NCBI GenBank assembly: GCA_050996405.1
Contig: JBPCRW010000093.1
Span: 1-23,182 of the forward strand
Direction: 5' to 3'
Length of the DNA stretch: 23,182 nt
DNA from: JBPCRW01 sp050996405
Lineage (GTDB): Bacteria; Acidobacteriota; Blastocatellia; Pyrinomonadales; Pyrinomonadaceae
Under the pieces are notes generated by a model. It saw only the letters and a program-made list of their open reading frames with translations. It had not been told where the DNA came from and searched no databases. A program made the translations under genes and the position numbers. Shown here piece after piece: positions 6,043-15,146 of this stretch (positions are counted from its first letter, which is position 1; the number at the start of each line of letters is the position of its first letter).

Positions 6043-7392
6043 ATGAAACGCAGGATAATGAAACAAAAATTTATAAAGATAACGATTTTAATCGGTTTAA
6101 TAATTTCGGCTTTATTTGCCGCCGGATGCGGCTCAAAGGCGAGTTCGGCAAACGCGAATTCAAACGCAAATGTCGCGCCGACGATTGTTGACACAACTAC
6201 CGCAGCGGCAATCGTGCAGAATATGCCGACGTATTTTGAAGCGACCGGAAATCTGGCGAGCGACGCGCAGACGGATGTCGCGCCGACGGTCGGCGGAAAA
6301 ATCACGGCGGTTAATTTCGACATCGGAAGTTTTGTGCAGAAAGGTTCGGTTTTAGTTCAGCTTGACAGCCGCGATGCGCAAATCAAAATCGAACAGGCGC
6401 AGGCGCAAGTCGCGCAGGCGCAGTCAAATGTTATTCAAGCGCAGTCAAATGTCATTCAGGCTGAAACAAATGTTCAGCAGGTTCGCGCGCAACTCGGTTT
6501 GCCTGAAGGAAATACTTTCGATGTGAACAATGTTGCGGAAGTCAAAACGGCAAAAGCCGCGCTCGATTTTGCAGAAAAGGAATTTGTCCGCAACGAAAAA
6601 CTGCTCGAATCGGGCGATGTCGCGCGAACGATTTTTGACCAGAAAAAATCGGCGCGCGACCAGGCGCAGGCGCAGTATCAATCGGCAGTTAATTCAGCGA
6701 ATCAGAGATTTGCGGCAATTAAAACGGCGCAGGCGCAGGTGGCGACGGCAAACGCCGCCGTCAAATCGGCGCAGGCGGCTCAAAATGCCGCGCAGACGCA
6801 GGTTGACGCGGCGCGAAAATCAATTTCCGACGCGACTATTTACGCGCCGATTAGCGGCTATATTTCCGACCGGACGGCGGATGTCGGCGAATTTGTTTCG
6901 ACCAGTCAGAAAGTGGCGACGATTGTCCGCACATCGGTTCTGCGTTTGAGAATTGACATTCCCGAACAAAATATCGGACAGGTTAAAACGGGTCAGGGAA
7001 TTTCTTTGCAGACGAGCGCATACCCGGACGGAAATTTTGCCGGAACGGTTGTCAGAATCGCTCCGAATTTAAACGCGACTTCGCGGACTTTGACGGTCGA
7101 AGCGGAAGTTGACAATGTGGACGGGCTTTTAAAACCCGGGCAATTCGCCACCGTCAGAATCACGCAGCCAACGCCGAAACCGACCGTTATGATTCCCGTC
7201 TCCGCCGTCAAAGCCGACGGCGATACAAATAAAGTTTTCGTTATCAAAAACGGACGCGCCGAAGAACGCATCGTCAAAACGGGCGCATTGGAAAATGATA
7301 AAATCGAGATTCAAAACGGCGTTCAGGAAAATGAAATGGTAGCGACGAGCAACGTTGATAAACTCTACGACGGCGTTCAGGTAAGACAGTAG
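6043..7392 (+). CDS. RND efflux periplasmic adaptor (membrane fusion protein), lipoprotein
   Basis: This 449-residue HlyD/AcrA-type adaptor links an inner-membrane RND pump to an outer-membrane channel. A lipoprotein signal peptide ends at LFAAGC (C29). The first beta-strand half of the lipoyl domain (about 75-110, VAPTVGGKITAVNFDIGSFV) is followed by a long Gln/Ala-rich coiled-coil hairpin (about 115-250). Then come the second lipoyl half (DATIYAPISGYISDRTADVG), a beta-barrel domain and a membrane-proximal domain ending near DGVQVRQ. The N-terminal arm of the hairpin contains a near-exact short repeat (SNVIQAQ, SNVIQAE, TNVQQVR). A second ATG at 6058 has AGGA just upstream and would give a shorter, equally good signal peptide. 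It is the first gene of the three-gene pump operon; the pump gene follows after 18 bases. Confidence 0.93.
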   Translation: MKRRIMKQKFIKITILIGLIISALFAAGCGSKASSANANSNANVAPTIVDTTTAAAIVQNMPTYFEATGNLASDAQTDVAPTVGGKITAVNFDIGSFVQKGSVLVQLDSRDAQIKIEQAQAQVAQAQSNVIQAQSNVIQAETNVQQVRAQLGLPEGNTFDVNNVAEVKTAKAALDFAEKEFVRNEKLLESGDVARTIFDQKKSARDQAQAQYQSAVNSANQRFAAIKTAQAQVATANAAVKSAQAAQNAAQTQVDAARKSISDATIYAPISGYISDRTADVGEFVSTSQKVATIVRTSVLRLRIDIPEQNIGQVKTGQGISLQTSAYPDGNFAGTVVRIAPNLNATSRTLTVEAEVDNVDGLLKPGQFATVRITQPTPKPTVMIPVSAVKADGDTNKVFVIKNGRAEERIVKTGALENDKIEIQNGVQENEMVATSNVDKLYDGVQVRQ

Positions 7393-7410
7393 TATTCAGA
7401 GGTTTTTAAT

Positions 7411-10400
7411 ATGCAGTGGCTTGCAGAAATTTGTGTCAAACGCCCCGTCTTTGCGACGATGCTGATTTTGTCGCTGGTGACGGTCGGGGCGTTTTCGTTT
7501 TTGTCTTTCGGCGTTGACCTCTTTCCCAAAATCGATTTTCCGACAATTACGATAACAGTTTCCAATCCGGGCGCGTCGCCTGAAGAAATCGAAACGGAAG
7601 TGACGGAAAAGATTGAAGAAGCGGTCAACACGATTAGCGGGATTGACGAACTGCGCTCGACTTCGCTCGAAGGAATTTCGCAGGTTTTCGTGCAGTTCGT
7701 GCTGGAAAAAGATGTCAACGTCGCGGCGCAGGAAGTTGAAAATCGTGTGCAGACCGTGATTCCGAATTTGCCCGATACCGCCAAACAGCCGACCGTCCAG
7801 AAACTCGATACCGATGCCGCGCCGGTTTTGCGAATCGTTGTTTCCGCGCCGACTTCTTTGCGGGACGTGACGGATGTTGCGAAACATCAAATCAAGGAAC
7901 GCATCGAATCCATCAACGGTGTCGGTCAGGTGCAAATCGTCGGCGGGCGCGAACGGCAAATTAACGTCTGGATTGACCCGGACAAAATGCGTTCGTATAA
8001 CGTGACGGCGGCGGATATTTCTAACGCCTTGAAAATTCAAAACGTCGAATTTCCGAGCGGAAGATTGGACGGCGGCGCAACCGAAACCAGCGTTCGCACC
8101 GTCGGAAAAATTAAAAAGCCCGACGAATTTGCAGATGTCGTCGTCGCCACGCGCGGCGATTACGCGGTTAAAATCAAAGATTTAGGTTACGTCGAAGACG
8201 GCGCGGAAGAACTCCGCACCGAAGCGCGTTTGGACGGTCAACCCGCCGTCACCTTAATCGTTTCCAAACAGTCTGGGCAAAACACGGTCGCTGTCGCGCA
8301 GGAATTAAAATCGCGTTTGAAGGACATCGCGCCGACGCTGCCTGCCAATTACCGGATGCAGGTTATCGGCGACAACTCGATTTTTATCGAAAATTCGCTG
8401 CACGCCATCGAAGAACATTTAATCGTCGGCGGCATTCTGGCGGCAATCGTCGTATTTTTGTTTTTGTGGAATTTCCGCACGACAATTATTGCGGCGTTGG
8501 CGATTCCGACTTCGATTATTTCGACTTTCGCGTTGATGTATGCGATGGGTTATACCTTGAATTCAATCACGATGCTAAGTCTGACTTTGATGGTCGGAAT
8601 CGTGATTGACGACGCGATTGTCGTGCTGGAAAACATCTATCGTTTTATCGAAGAAAAAGGAATGCCGCCGTTTCAAGCGGCGATTGAAGGCACGCGCGAA
8701 ATCGGTCTGGCGGTTCTGGCGACGACGCTTAGCTTGATGGCGGTTTTCGTTCCCATCGGATTTATGCAGGGAATCGTCGGGCGTTTTATGTCGTCGTTTG
8801 GTTTGACGGCGGCGTTCGCGGTTGGCGTGTCCTTGATTGTTTCATTCACTTTAACGCCAATGCTGGCGGCGCGTTTGATTAAAAAACCTGACACGGAAAG
8901 CGACCCGACAAATGAATACGCCGACATTGCCGCCGAAAAACACGAAGCCTACGCCGAAAGCAACGTGGCGGAAAATGCCGCCGCGCAGGAAATCAAAGGC
9001 GACGGAATGCTCTCGGATTTGCAGCGTGATAAGCCCATTGCTCCTGACAATCCAATTCACACAGAAGATAGCAAACATCGAGGTTTTTACAAATATATTG
9101 ACAGCACCTACACCTGGCTTTTAAAGTTTTCGATGGCGCGTCGCTGGCTGATTGTGACGCTTTGCGTGCTGGTTTTTCTGAGCATTATTCCGCTGTTTAT
9201 GTTCGTCGGCAAAAACTTTTTGCCGGTTGACGACCAGTCGCAGTTCGAAGTTTCGGTGCGCGCGCCCGAAGGCTACAGTCTGGCGGCAACTTCGCAGCTT
9301 TTTGAAAAAATTGCGACCGATATTCGGCAGTTTCCGGGTGTCACCGATACGCTGACGACCATCGGCGGCGGGCAGCAGCAAGTTGTTAATGACGGCACGA
9401 TTTACGTTAAACTGACAGACATCGGCGCGCGCTCAGAATCGCAGCAGCAGTTGATGGTCAAAGCGCGCGAATTATTGAAAAACTACCCGCCGGAACTGCG
9501 AACAAGCGTTCAGGAAGTCGCCGCGTTTTCGGGCGGCGGTTTCCGCAACGCCAACGTGCAGTTTCTGGTTTCCGGTCCCGATTTAAAAGTTCTCGAAGAA
9601 ATCTCCGGCAAGATTCTCGAAAAGATGAAAACTATTCCCGACGCGGTTGACGTTGATTCGACGTTGATTAGCGGAAAACCCGAAGTCCGGCTAACGGTTG
9701 ACCGCGCGACCGCCGCCGATTTGGGCGTGCGCGTCGGCGATGTTTCGCAGGCTTTAAACACGCTCGTGGCGGGAACGGAAGCGACGACTTTTGACGAAGG
9801 CAACGACCAGTACGAAGTTCGCGTTCGCGCCATCAATCAATATCGAACGGATGTCGAAGGCTTGAAACGCCTGCTCGTCCCAAGCGCGAAACTCGGCTCT
9901 GTGACGCTCGACCGCGTGGTCAAAGTTTCAAACGGAACGGGTCCGAGTTCGATTGACCGTCTGAATCGCCAAAGACAGGTGACGCTTTTAGCAAACACGC
10001 GCCCGGGCGGTTCGGCGACGAATATCACGTCGGCGATTGACAGTTATGTTAAGGAATTGAAAATTCCGCCCGGATATTCGACCGGCTACGTCGGGCAATC
10101 CAAAGAACTCGGAAAATCTCTGTATTATTTCGCGCTGGCGATTTCGCTGTCGTTTATTTTTATGTATATCGTGCTGGCGGCGCAGTTTGAATCGTTTATT
10201 CATCCGGTGACGATTTTGCTGACGCTGCCGCTTTCGATTCCGTTCGGAATTTTAAGTTTGCTTTTTACAGGGCAAACCGTGAACATTTTTTCGGGACTCG
10301 GATTGCTGTTATTATTCGGCGTGGTGAAAAAGAACGCGATTTTGCAGATTGACCACACGAACACGCTGCGGGCGAAAGGAATGAATCGATACGACGCGAT

Positions 10401-10713
10401 TATTCAAGCGAACCGCGACCGTCTGCGACCGATTTTGATGACGACCATCGCGCTCGTCGCCGGAATGATTCCGCTCGTCGTTTCGACGGGCGCGGGCGCG
10501 GGAACAAACCGTTCAATCGGCGTGCTGGTTGTCGGCGGACAAAGTTTGTGTCTGCTTTTAACTTTGCTTGCCGTTCCCGTCTTTTATTCGTTGTTCGACG
10601 ATTTGAGCGAATACAAAATTTTCAAACGGGTCGGCGATTTTTCATCAAGAATTTTCGGCGGCGTAAAACGTAAATTTACGACGGCGACCAGTTCAATTTT
10701 CACCAAGCAGTAA
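7411..10713 (+). CDS. RND multidrug efflux pump, HAE1/AcrB family
   Basis: This 1100-residue inner-membrane transporter should export hydrophobic compounds, driven by protons. It has the family layout: one N-terminal helix (CVKRPVFATMLILSLVTVGA), a large periplasmic loop, helices 2-6, then helix 7 (about 570-590), a second periplasmic loop and helices 8-12. The proton relay is intact, with D400 and D401 in GIVIDDAIVVLENIYRF and K973 in FGVVKKNAILQIDHTN. Between helices 6 and 7 (about 491-556) lies an acidic, hydrophilic cytoplasmic linker of some 65 residues, longer than the usual AcrB connector. Adaptor and channel genes flank it at 18 and 15 bases, so the three genes form one transcript. 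Drug specificity cannot be told from sequence. Confidence 0.95.
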   Translation: MQWLAEICVKRPVFATMLILSLVTVGAFSFLSFGVDLFPKIDFPTITITVSNPGASPEEIETEVTEKIEEAVNTISGIDELRSTSLEGISQVFVQFVLEKDVNVAAQEVENRVQTVIPNLPDTAKQPTVQKLDTDAAPVLRIVVSAPTSLRDVTDVAKHQIKERIESINGVGQVQIVGGRERQINVWIDPDKMRSYNVTAADISNALKIQNVEFPSGRLDGGATETSVRTVGKIKKPDEFADVVVATRGDYAVKIKDLGYVEDGAEELRTEARLDGQPAVTLIVSKQSGQNTVAVAQELKSRLKDIAPTLPANYRMQVIGDNSIFIENSLHAIEEHLIVGGILAAIVVFLFLWNFRTTIIAALAIPTSIISTFALMYAMGYTLNSITMLSLTLMVGIVIDDAIVVLENIYRFIEEKGMPPFQAAIEGTREIGLAVLATTLSLMAVFVPIGFMQGIVGRFMSSFGLTAAFAVGVSLIVSFTLTPMLAARLIKKPDTESDPTNEYADIAAEKHEAYAESNVAENAAAQEIKGDGMLSDLQRDKPIAPDNPIHTEDSKHRGFYKYIDSTYTWLLKFSMARRWLIVTLCVLVFLSIIPLFMFVGKNFLPVDDQSQFEVSVRAPEGYSLAATSQLFEKIATDIRQFPGVTDTLTTIGGGQQQVVNDGTIYVKLTDIGARSESQQQLMVKARELLKNYPPELRTSVQEVAAFSGGGFRNANVQFLVSGPDLKVLEEISGKILEKMKTIPDAVDVDSTLISGKPEVRLTVDRATAADLGVRVGDVSQALNTLVAGTEATTFDEGNDQYEVRVRAINQYRTDVEGLKRLLVPSAKLGSVTLDRVVKVSNGTGPSSIDRLNRQRQVTLLANTRPGGSATNITSAIDSYVKELKIPPGYSTGYVGQSKELGKSLYYFALAISLSFIFMYIVLAAQFESFIHPVTILLTLPLSIPFGILSLLFTGQTVNIFSGLGLLLLFGVVKKNAILQIDHTNTLRAKGMNRYDAIIQANRDRLRPILMTTIALVAGMIPLVVSTGAGAGTNRSIGVLVVGGQSLCLLLTLLAVPVFYSLFDDLSEYKIFKRVGDFSSRIFGGVKRKFTTATSSIFTKQ

Positions 10714-10728
10714 ATTTATTTTGATTTT

Positions 10729-12561
10729 ATGAACAAGCAATTATTTTTAATTTTTGCAATTTTATTATTCGGTTTCGGCGCGACGCGCGCGCAGGATATT
10801 ACGACTACGCCGATACCGCAGCCGTCGCCTTCGGCAACGCCGATTGTGAACGGCACGCAAAATGTTCAGCCGGAAAATTTGCAGGGCGTTCCCGAAATTG
10901 CGCCGAATTATGAAAACAAGGATTTGAGTTTGCCGGATTTGGGCAGAGTCGGCGTGGATATGGCGAATCCAAAACCTTTGACTTTGCGCGAAGCGATTAC
11001 AATGGCTTTAGAAAATAATAAAGACATCGAAGTGACGCGCGAAAATGTGCGCGGCGCGGAATTTGATTTGCAGGCGGCGCGCGGTGTTTATGAGCCGAAA
11101 TTTTCCGGGCAGACATATTACGAACACGCGAAAGTTCCGTTTTTCAGTTTTTTCGGCGGCGGACCGGACGGTTCTCTGACAACTTCGAGCATTGTCGGAA
11201 ATGTCGGCATAGAAAAAGATTTCCGGCGGACGGGCGGACGTTTGACGGTTCAAGCGGACAATTCGCGCGGAGTGACGAATAATCTTTTTACGACCGTCAA
11301 TCCGACTTATACGCAAAATCTGGCTTTTCAATTTACGCAACCGCTTTTTCGCGGGCGCGTCTTTGACCAGAATCGCCGTCAGATTGAAATCTCGAAACGC
11401 AATCTTTCATTGACCGACACGCAGTTTCGTCAAAAGACGATTGACATTATCTCGAATGTCCAGCGCGCTTACTGGGATTTGACATATTCTCTGCGAAATT
11501 TGCAGGTTCAGCGCGATTCGGTCAAAGACGCGAAAGACCAGTTTGAGCATAATAAACGGCTCGTGCAGGAAGGACAGCTTGCGCCGATTGATATTGTCGC
11601 CGCCGAAACGCAGGTCGCAAATTTCGAGCAGGCGGTTTATGACGCGCTCGATACCGTCACGCAAAACGAAAATAATTTGAAAAACTTGATTTCACCGAAT
11701 CGCTCGGATACGATTTGGTCGGCTTCGGTTGTGCCGGTTGACCCGATTGATTTGGACGCGCCGCCGACAACTCTGCCGGAAGCATTGGATGCCGCGCTGC
11801 AAAATCGCCCCGAACTGGAAATCAATCAAACGCAAAAGGAAATTAACCAGATTGACCAGAAATTTTATCGTGAGCAGACAAAACCGCAGGTTGATTTAAT
11901 TGCGAATTACACGACGACGGGCGCGGCGGGCGCATTCAGCACGGCGGTTAATCCGTTAGCGGCTTTAAGCACGACACCGACGCTCAATCAGTTAATCACT
12001 AATGTTAATACGATTACGACGCAAAATTTTCCGGCTCTGACGCAGATTAATCCTATTCCGATAACTTCGCAGTCTTTGCCGAGCAATTTAATCGGCGGTT
12101 ACGGCAGCGCGCTCGGTAATCTTCTGGCAAATCGTTATCCGACATATCGCGTCGGCGTAAATTTCAATCTGCCGCTGTTCGGCAATAAAACGGCGAAGGC
12201 GAATCTTGGCAAATCTTTGGTTGATGCCGACCGGATAAAAACGCAGCGCGAGCAAATCGAGCAAAATATTCAGGTTGACGTGAGAAACGCTTTGCAGACT
12301 TTGCGAACCTCCGAAGCGCGTCTGCGGGCGGCGACGATTGCGCGTGATAATTCGCAGAAGCAATACGAATCCGAACAGCGAAAACTTGATTCCGGTCAAT
12401 CCGATGTTTATAAAGTTTTGGACAGGCAGACGGCTCTGGCGACGGCAAAAAGCAATGAAATCCGCGCTCAAACGGAACTCAACAAAGCCATCGGCGATTT
12501 GCAGCGGGCAACCGGAAATTCGCTGAAAGACAATAATGTTCAAGCTCGTTTGAGAAAATAA
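10729..12561 (+). CDS. TolC-family outer-membrane channel protein
   Basis: This 610-residue protein has a signal peptide (MNKQLFLIFAILLFGFGATRA, cut before QDI) and a Thr/Pro-rich spacer, then the repeated outer-membrane efflux protein pattern. The first repeat starts near PLTLREAITMALENNKDIEV (residues 83-102) and the second near TTLPEALDAALQNRPELEI. Long helical segments (SVKDAKDQFEHNKRLVQEG, then the C-terminal QIEQNIQVDVRNALQTL) form the periplasmic tunnel. Between about residues 390 and 470 is a long Thr/Asn/Ala-rich segment rich in NPLAAL-like and TTPTLNQL-like stretches, probably an extended outer loop. It is the last gene of the efflux operon, and a hairpin follows 23 bases after its stop. 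Confidence 0.92.
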   Translation: MNKQLFLIFAILLFGFGATRAQDITTTPIPQPSPSATPIVNGTQNVQPENLQGVPEIAPNYENKDLSLPDLGRVGVDMANPKPLTLREAITMALENNKDIEVTRENVRGAEFDLQAARGVYEPKFSGQTYYEHAKVPFFSFFGGGPDGSLTTSSIVGNVGIEKDFRRTGGRLTVQADNSRGVTNNLFTTVNPTYTQNLAFQFTQPLFRGRVFDQNRRQIEISKRNLSLTDTQFRQKTIDIISNVQRAYWDLTYSLRNLQVQRDSVKDAKDQFEHNKRLVQEGQLAPIDIVAAETQVANFEQAVYDALDTVTQNENNLKNLISPNRSDTIWSASVVPVDPIDLDAPPTTLPEALDAALQNRPELEINQTQKEINQIDQKFYREQTKPQVDLIANYTTTGAAGAFSTAVNPLAALSTTPTLNQLITNVNTITTQNFPALTQINPIPITSQSLPSNLIGGYGSALGNLLANRYPTYRVGVNFNLPLFGNKTAKANLGKSLVDADRIKTQREQIEQNIQVDVRNALQTLRTSEARLRAATIARDNSQKQYESEQRKLDSGQSDVYKVLDRQTALATAKSNEIRAQTELNKAIGDLQRATGNSLKDNNVQARLRK

Positions 12562-12584
12562 ACGGCGCGAAAGTTTTTGAACCG

Positions 12585-12619
12585 GAGAAAAGTCGTTCGG
12601 CAAAAGAGCGGCTTTTCTC
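12585..12619 (+). terminator. Hairpin after the efflux operon
   Basis: Arms 12585-12598 and 12606-12619 (GAGAAAAG.../...CTTTTCTC) form a 14-bp stem with two G-U pairs and a 7-base loop. No T tract follows directly, so it may work as an mRNA 3' stabiliser or a weak terminator. Confidence 0.55.
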
Positions 12620-12704
12620 GCGTCTTAAAACTGCGCGGCTGAATCCGTTAGAATTTAACGCGCGGAATTTGTAATTTAAAATTTTATTTTGAGGAATCAA
12701 GAAA

Positions 12705-13055
12705 ATGTTTGGGAAAACAGGTTTGAAAATTTTGCTTTTGGCGGTAATTTCATTAGTTGCGGCTTCGGAAACGTTCGCGCAGACGCGCGTGCATTTCGCG
12801 CGCGGGCAGAACTCGGCGACGATGAACGGAACAATTGCCGCAAACGGCGGAGCGCGTCATTATATTCTACGCGCAAAAACCGGACAAACTTTGACGGCGA
12901 CCGTCAGTTCGGGCAACGGAAAAGTTGACTTTACGCAGGGCGCGGTTCACGACACGCAGTTTTCGAGAACCGTCGATTCAAACGGCGATGTCTATGTTGA
13001 CATCGATAATCACGGCGGCAGAACGAATTACACGCTGACAATTTCGATTCAATAA
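12705..13055 (+). CDS. Small secreted beta-sandwich protein (pre-peptidase C-terminal-like)
   Basis: This 116-residue protein begins with a Sec signal peptide (KILLLAVISLVAASETFAQ). The mature part has the pattern HFARGQNSATMNGTIAANGG, then ARHYILRAKTGQTLTATVSS, then YVDIDNHGGRTNYTLTISIQ. This resembles the bacterial pre-peptidase C-terminal beta-sandwich seen at the ends of secreted enzymes and as stand-alone small proteins in acidobacteria. GAGG about 10 bases before the ATG supports the start. It is 143 bases downstream of the efflux operon, so it probably has its own promoter. It converges with the hydrolase gene at 13062 with only six bases between stops. Function is unknown; carbohydrate or cell-surface binding would be a guess. 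Confidence 0.75.
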   Translation: MFGKTGLKILLLAVISLVAASETFAQTRVHFARGQNSATMNGTIAANGGARHYILRAKTGQTLTATVSSGNGKVDFTQGAVHDTQFSRTVDSNGDVYVDIDNHGGRTNYTLTISIQ

Positions 13056-13061
13056 ACCGAA

Positions 13062-13826
13062 CTAGATCTCCAATTTCAAGCCGTCCCGCGCCTGTATAAT
13101 TTCGCAGGACGGCGAAAAATTTTTCACTTCTTCCGCGAAATTTACCGCGTCCCATTCCGGGTAAAAATGCGCCAGCAAAACTTTTTTCGGTTTCGCGTAA
13201 CGCGCGATATGCATCGCTTCGGAAAGTTCCAAATGCTTTTCGACAGGCTTATTTTTGAAGAACGAACATTCCATCAAAAGCAAATCCACTGTGCGCGCAA
13301 AATCGCCTAAAACTATTGTAAAACCTGTGTCGGACGTATAAACGAGCGTTTTATCGTCGGCACAAATATGTATGGCGAGACTTTCCGCCGTGTGCGGAGT
13401 TTTGAGCGCGACGGCTTCCGCATTTTTTAAAATCTCAAATTTATCCAGCGATTCGACTTCGATAATTTCAATCGGAAACGACTGTTTGAATAATTTATAA
13501 TCGCCGCCTGCGTCAAAAGTTTTCAGCAATTTCTTTAAGCCGCGCGCGCCGAAAATCTTCAAAGGTTTTTGGCGATTTTGCGTTTCGGGCGCATATTTTA
13601 TTCCAAACAAAAACGGCGCGAGTCCGCCGATGTGGTCGAGATGGAAGTGCGAAATCCAAATTGCGTCCAGATTCGCCCAATCGAGATTTTCCCGCGCCAT
13701 TCGATGAATCGCCGAAGCTGAACAATCAAGCAAAATCGAACCGTTTTCCGTTTCCAGCCAATAGCCCGGACTGTTGCGCGTCGGGTGCGGAACTGAAGTT
13801 CCCGAACCCAGAATCGTAAGTTTCAT
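13062..13826 (-). CDS. Metallo-beta-lactamase-fold hydrolase, ribonuclease Z-like
   Basis: This 254-residue protein has the complete two-metal site of the RNase Z/ElaC-like branch. Residues 59-68 read SHFHLDHIGG (H60, H62, D64, H65), followed by H145 in KTPHTAES, D166 in YTSDTGFT and H220 in LLAHFYPEWD. The N-terminus MKLTILGSGTSVPHPTRNSPGYWL is also typical. The family includes tRNA 3' endonucleases and phosphodiesterases. This one is shorter than tRNase Z (about 300 residues) and lacks an evident exosite insertion, so a general phosphodiesterase or hydrolase is as likely as tRNA processing. It is cytoplasmic. It is divergent from the deacetylase gene at 13937, with a palindromic repeat between them. 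Confidence 0.85.
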   Translation of the reverse strand: MKLTILGSGTSVPHPTRNSPGYWLETENGSILLDCSASAIHRMARENLDWANLDAIWISHFHLDHIGGLAPFLFGIKYAPETQNRQKPLKIFGARGLKKLLKTFDAGGDYKLFKQSFPIEIIEVESLDKFEILKNAEAVALKTPHTAESLAIHICADDKTLVYTSDTGFTIVLGDFARTVDLLLMECSFFKNKPVEKHLELSEAMHIARYAKPKKVLLAHFYPEWDAVNFAEEVKNFSPSCEIIQARDGLKLEI

Positions 13827-13837
13827 AATCGGATTTT

Positions 13838-13909
13838 AGCCGCGAATTACACGAATTGCACGAATAAAAACTAAGAAAATAATTTGCGTCCATCACGTAA
13901 TTCGCGGCT
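13838..13909. repeat. Intergenic inverted repeat with GCGAATTAC/ACGAATT units
   Basis: AGCCGCGAATTA (13838-13849) and TAATTCGCGGCT (13898-13909) are perfect inverted copies 48 bases apart. Next to the left arm the unit CACGAAT occurs twice in tandem. Such short palindromic CGCGAATT units look like a dispersed intergenic repeat. Here it lies between divergent genes, so it may also overlap their promoters. Confidence 0.6.
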
Positions 13910-13936
13910 GAAAATTTTTGTGGTAAATTTGTGTTT

Positions 13937-14671
13937 ATGAATGGAATAGATATATTAGCTGTTTTCGCGCATCCCGACGATATGGAATTAGCCGTCGGCG
14001 GAACGCTTTTGAAAATGAAATCTTTGGGTTATAAAACCGGCGCGCTAGACGTGACGAAAGGCGATATGGGAACGCGCGGAACGGTCGAAGGACGCGCCGA
14101 AGAAGCGACAAGCGCGGCGAAAATTTTAAAACTGGACGCGCGGGAAAATCTCGAACTGCCCGACGGTCACGTCTGGCTGACGGACGAAACGCGCGCGAAA
14201 ATGGTTCGCGTTTTGCGTCGTCTGAAACCGAAAGTTATTTTGACTCATCAAACGGATGACCCGCATCCAGACCACAATCATATTGTTCAAATCGCGCGTG
14301 AATCGGCGCGGCTCGCTTCGATGCAAAAGTATGACGCGGATTTCGGACAGGAAAGAATAAACGTTCCGATGGTCGCGCACAATGTTTTTTCGCGTCGCGT
14401 CGTGCCGTCGTTTATCGTAGATATTTCCGAATTTCTGGAACAGAAAATGGAAGCGATTCGCGCTCACGCCTCGCAGTTTCACAATCCGAAATCGAATGAT
14501 TTGGAAACTCGCCTATCGCAAAAAGGGTTTTTAGACGAACTCGAAAATCGCTCGCGTTATTTCGGTTCGTTAATCGGTATCGCGGCGGGCGAACCGTTTT
14601 TCGTGCGCGAAGCGTTAAACGTCAAAGACCCGATTGCGCTGCTGACGCGCCCGATGAACTTGTATTCGTAA
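13937..14671 (+). CDS. bshB1: BshB1-like N-acetylglucosaminyl-malate deacetylase (PIG-L/LmbE family)
   Basis: This 244-residue zinc-dependent deacetylase probably removes the acetyl group from GlcNAc-malate, the second step of bacillithiol synthesis. The zinc motif AHPDDMELAVGG (H12, D15) opens the protein, and the second ligand motif HPDH (about 110-113) follows LTHQTDDP. The stretch VTKGDMGTRGTVEGRAEEA and the length match BshB1 better than mycothiol deacetylases or generic LmbE proteins. I start at ATG 13937; an in-frame GTG at 13931 would add two residues. The other bacillithiol genes, bshA and bshC, are not in the window, so pathway membership rests on similarity alone. It is monocistronic here, followed by degraded DNA. 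Confidence 0.85.
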   Translation: MNGIDILAVFAHPDDMELAVGGTLLKMKSLGYKTGALDVTKGDMGTRGTVEGRAEEATSAAKILKLDARENLELPDGHVWLTDETRAKMVRVLRRLKPKVILTHQTDDPHPDHNHIVQIARESARLASMQKYDADFGQERINVPMVAHNVFSRRVVPSFIVDISEFLEQKMEAIRAHASQFHNPKSNDLETRLSQKGFLDELENRSRYFGSLIGIAAGEPFFVREALNVKDPIALLTRPMNLYS

Positions 14672-14744
14672 AATCCTTCAGGAAAATTAAACAGAGTGGA
14701 TAGGATAAATTTTCATCCTGTTTAATCCGCAATTTATCTCTCGG

Positions 14745-14822
14745 TTATCTCTTTTGATAAATGATTTTGCCACCCAAAATCGTATAAACCGGCTTGGTCG
14801 TTAAAATTTCTTCATTGAATTT
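14745..14822 (-). pseudogene. 3' remnant of an amidohydrolase gene
   Basis: The minus strand reads KFNEEILTTKPVYTILGGKIIYQKR and then a TAA stop (14745-14747). The TILGGKIIY pattern is the usual C-terminal strand of YtcJ/imidazolonepropionase-like amidohydrolases. Nothing upstream on that strand continues the family, so only about 25 codons survive, and the gene has been cut off near 14823. Confidence 0.6.
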
Positions 14823-15146
14823 TACGTAATAGAATATAGGTTATGTGAATCAATACTAAAATTGGCAGAAAGCACAGATTCGATAAAATGAATGTGTGAA
14901 AAACAAAATCGAAGCTTTAATGCAAAATAGCTCGGTCCAGCGGTTAATTGCTCACCGTTATCAAATGACCGAAGCAAATCTCTGCAACTGATTAACAAAA
15001 ACAGCCTACGAGTCAAACAATCGCCACCTTTGAGAAGCTGAAATTCCTATGGTTCTTTTTTACCTTTTGTGCTGGATTACCCTCTCTCTTACAACAATAA
15101 ATTTCGAGTTTATACTCGAATGTTTAAATGTAGAATTAGCAATACA
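14823..15146. other. AT-rich non-coding DNA with a 31-codon open frame
   Basis: I see no intact gene. A plus-strand frame at 14896-14991 (GTG start, VKNKIEALMQNSSVQRLIAH and on) has the look of coding sequence, but is only 31 residues and stops at TGA. It may be a gene fragment. The rest is AT-rich with many stops. Confidence 0.4.

Noticed and set aside
6391..6490. CRISPR-like or regulatory tandem repeat
   Set aside because: The repeat keeps the reading frame and encodes coiled-coil heptads of the adaptor protein.
7396..8040. Minus-strand open frame of 214 codons inside the RND pump gene
   Set aside because: Arg/Phe/Asn-rich composition typical of the antisense strand of a GC-structured gene; the plus-strand pump is certain.
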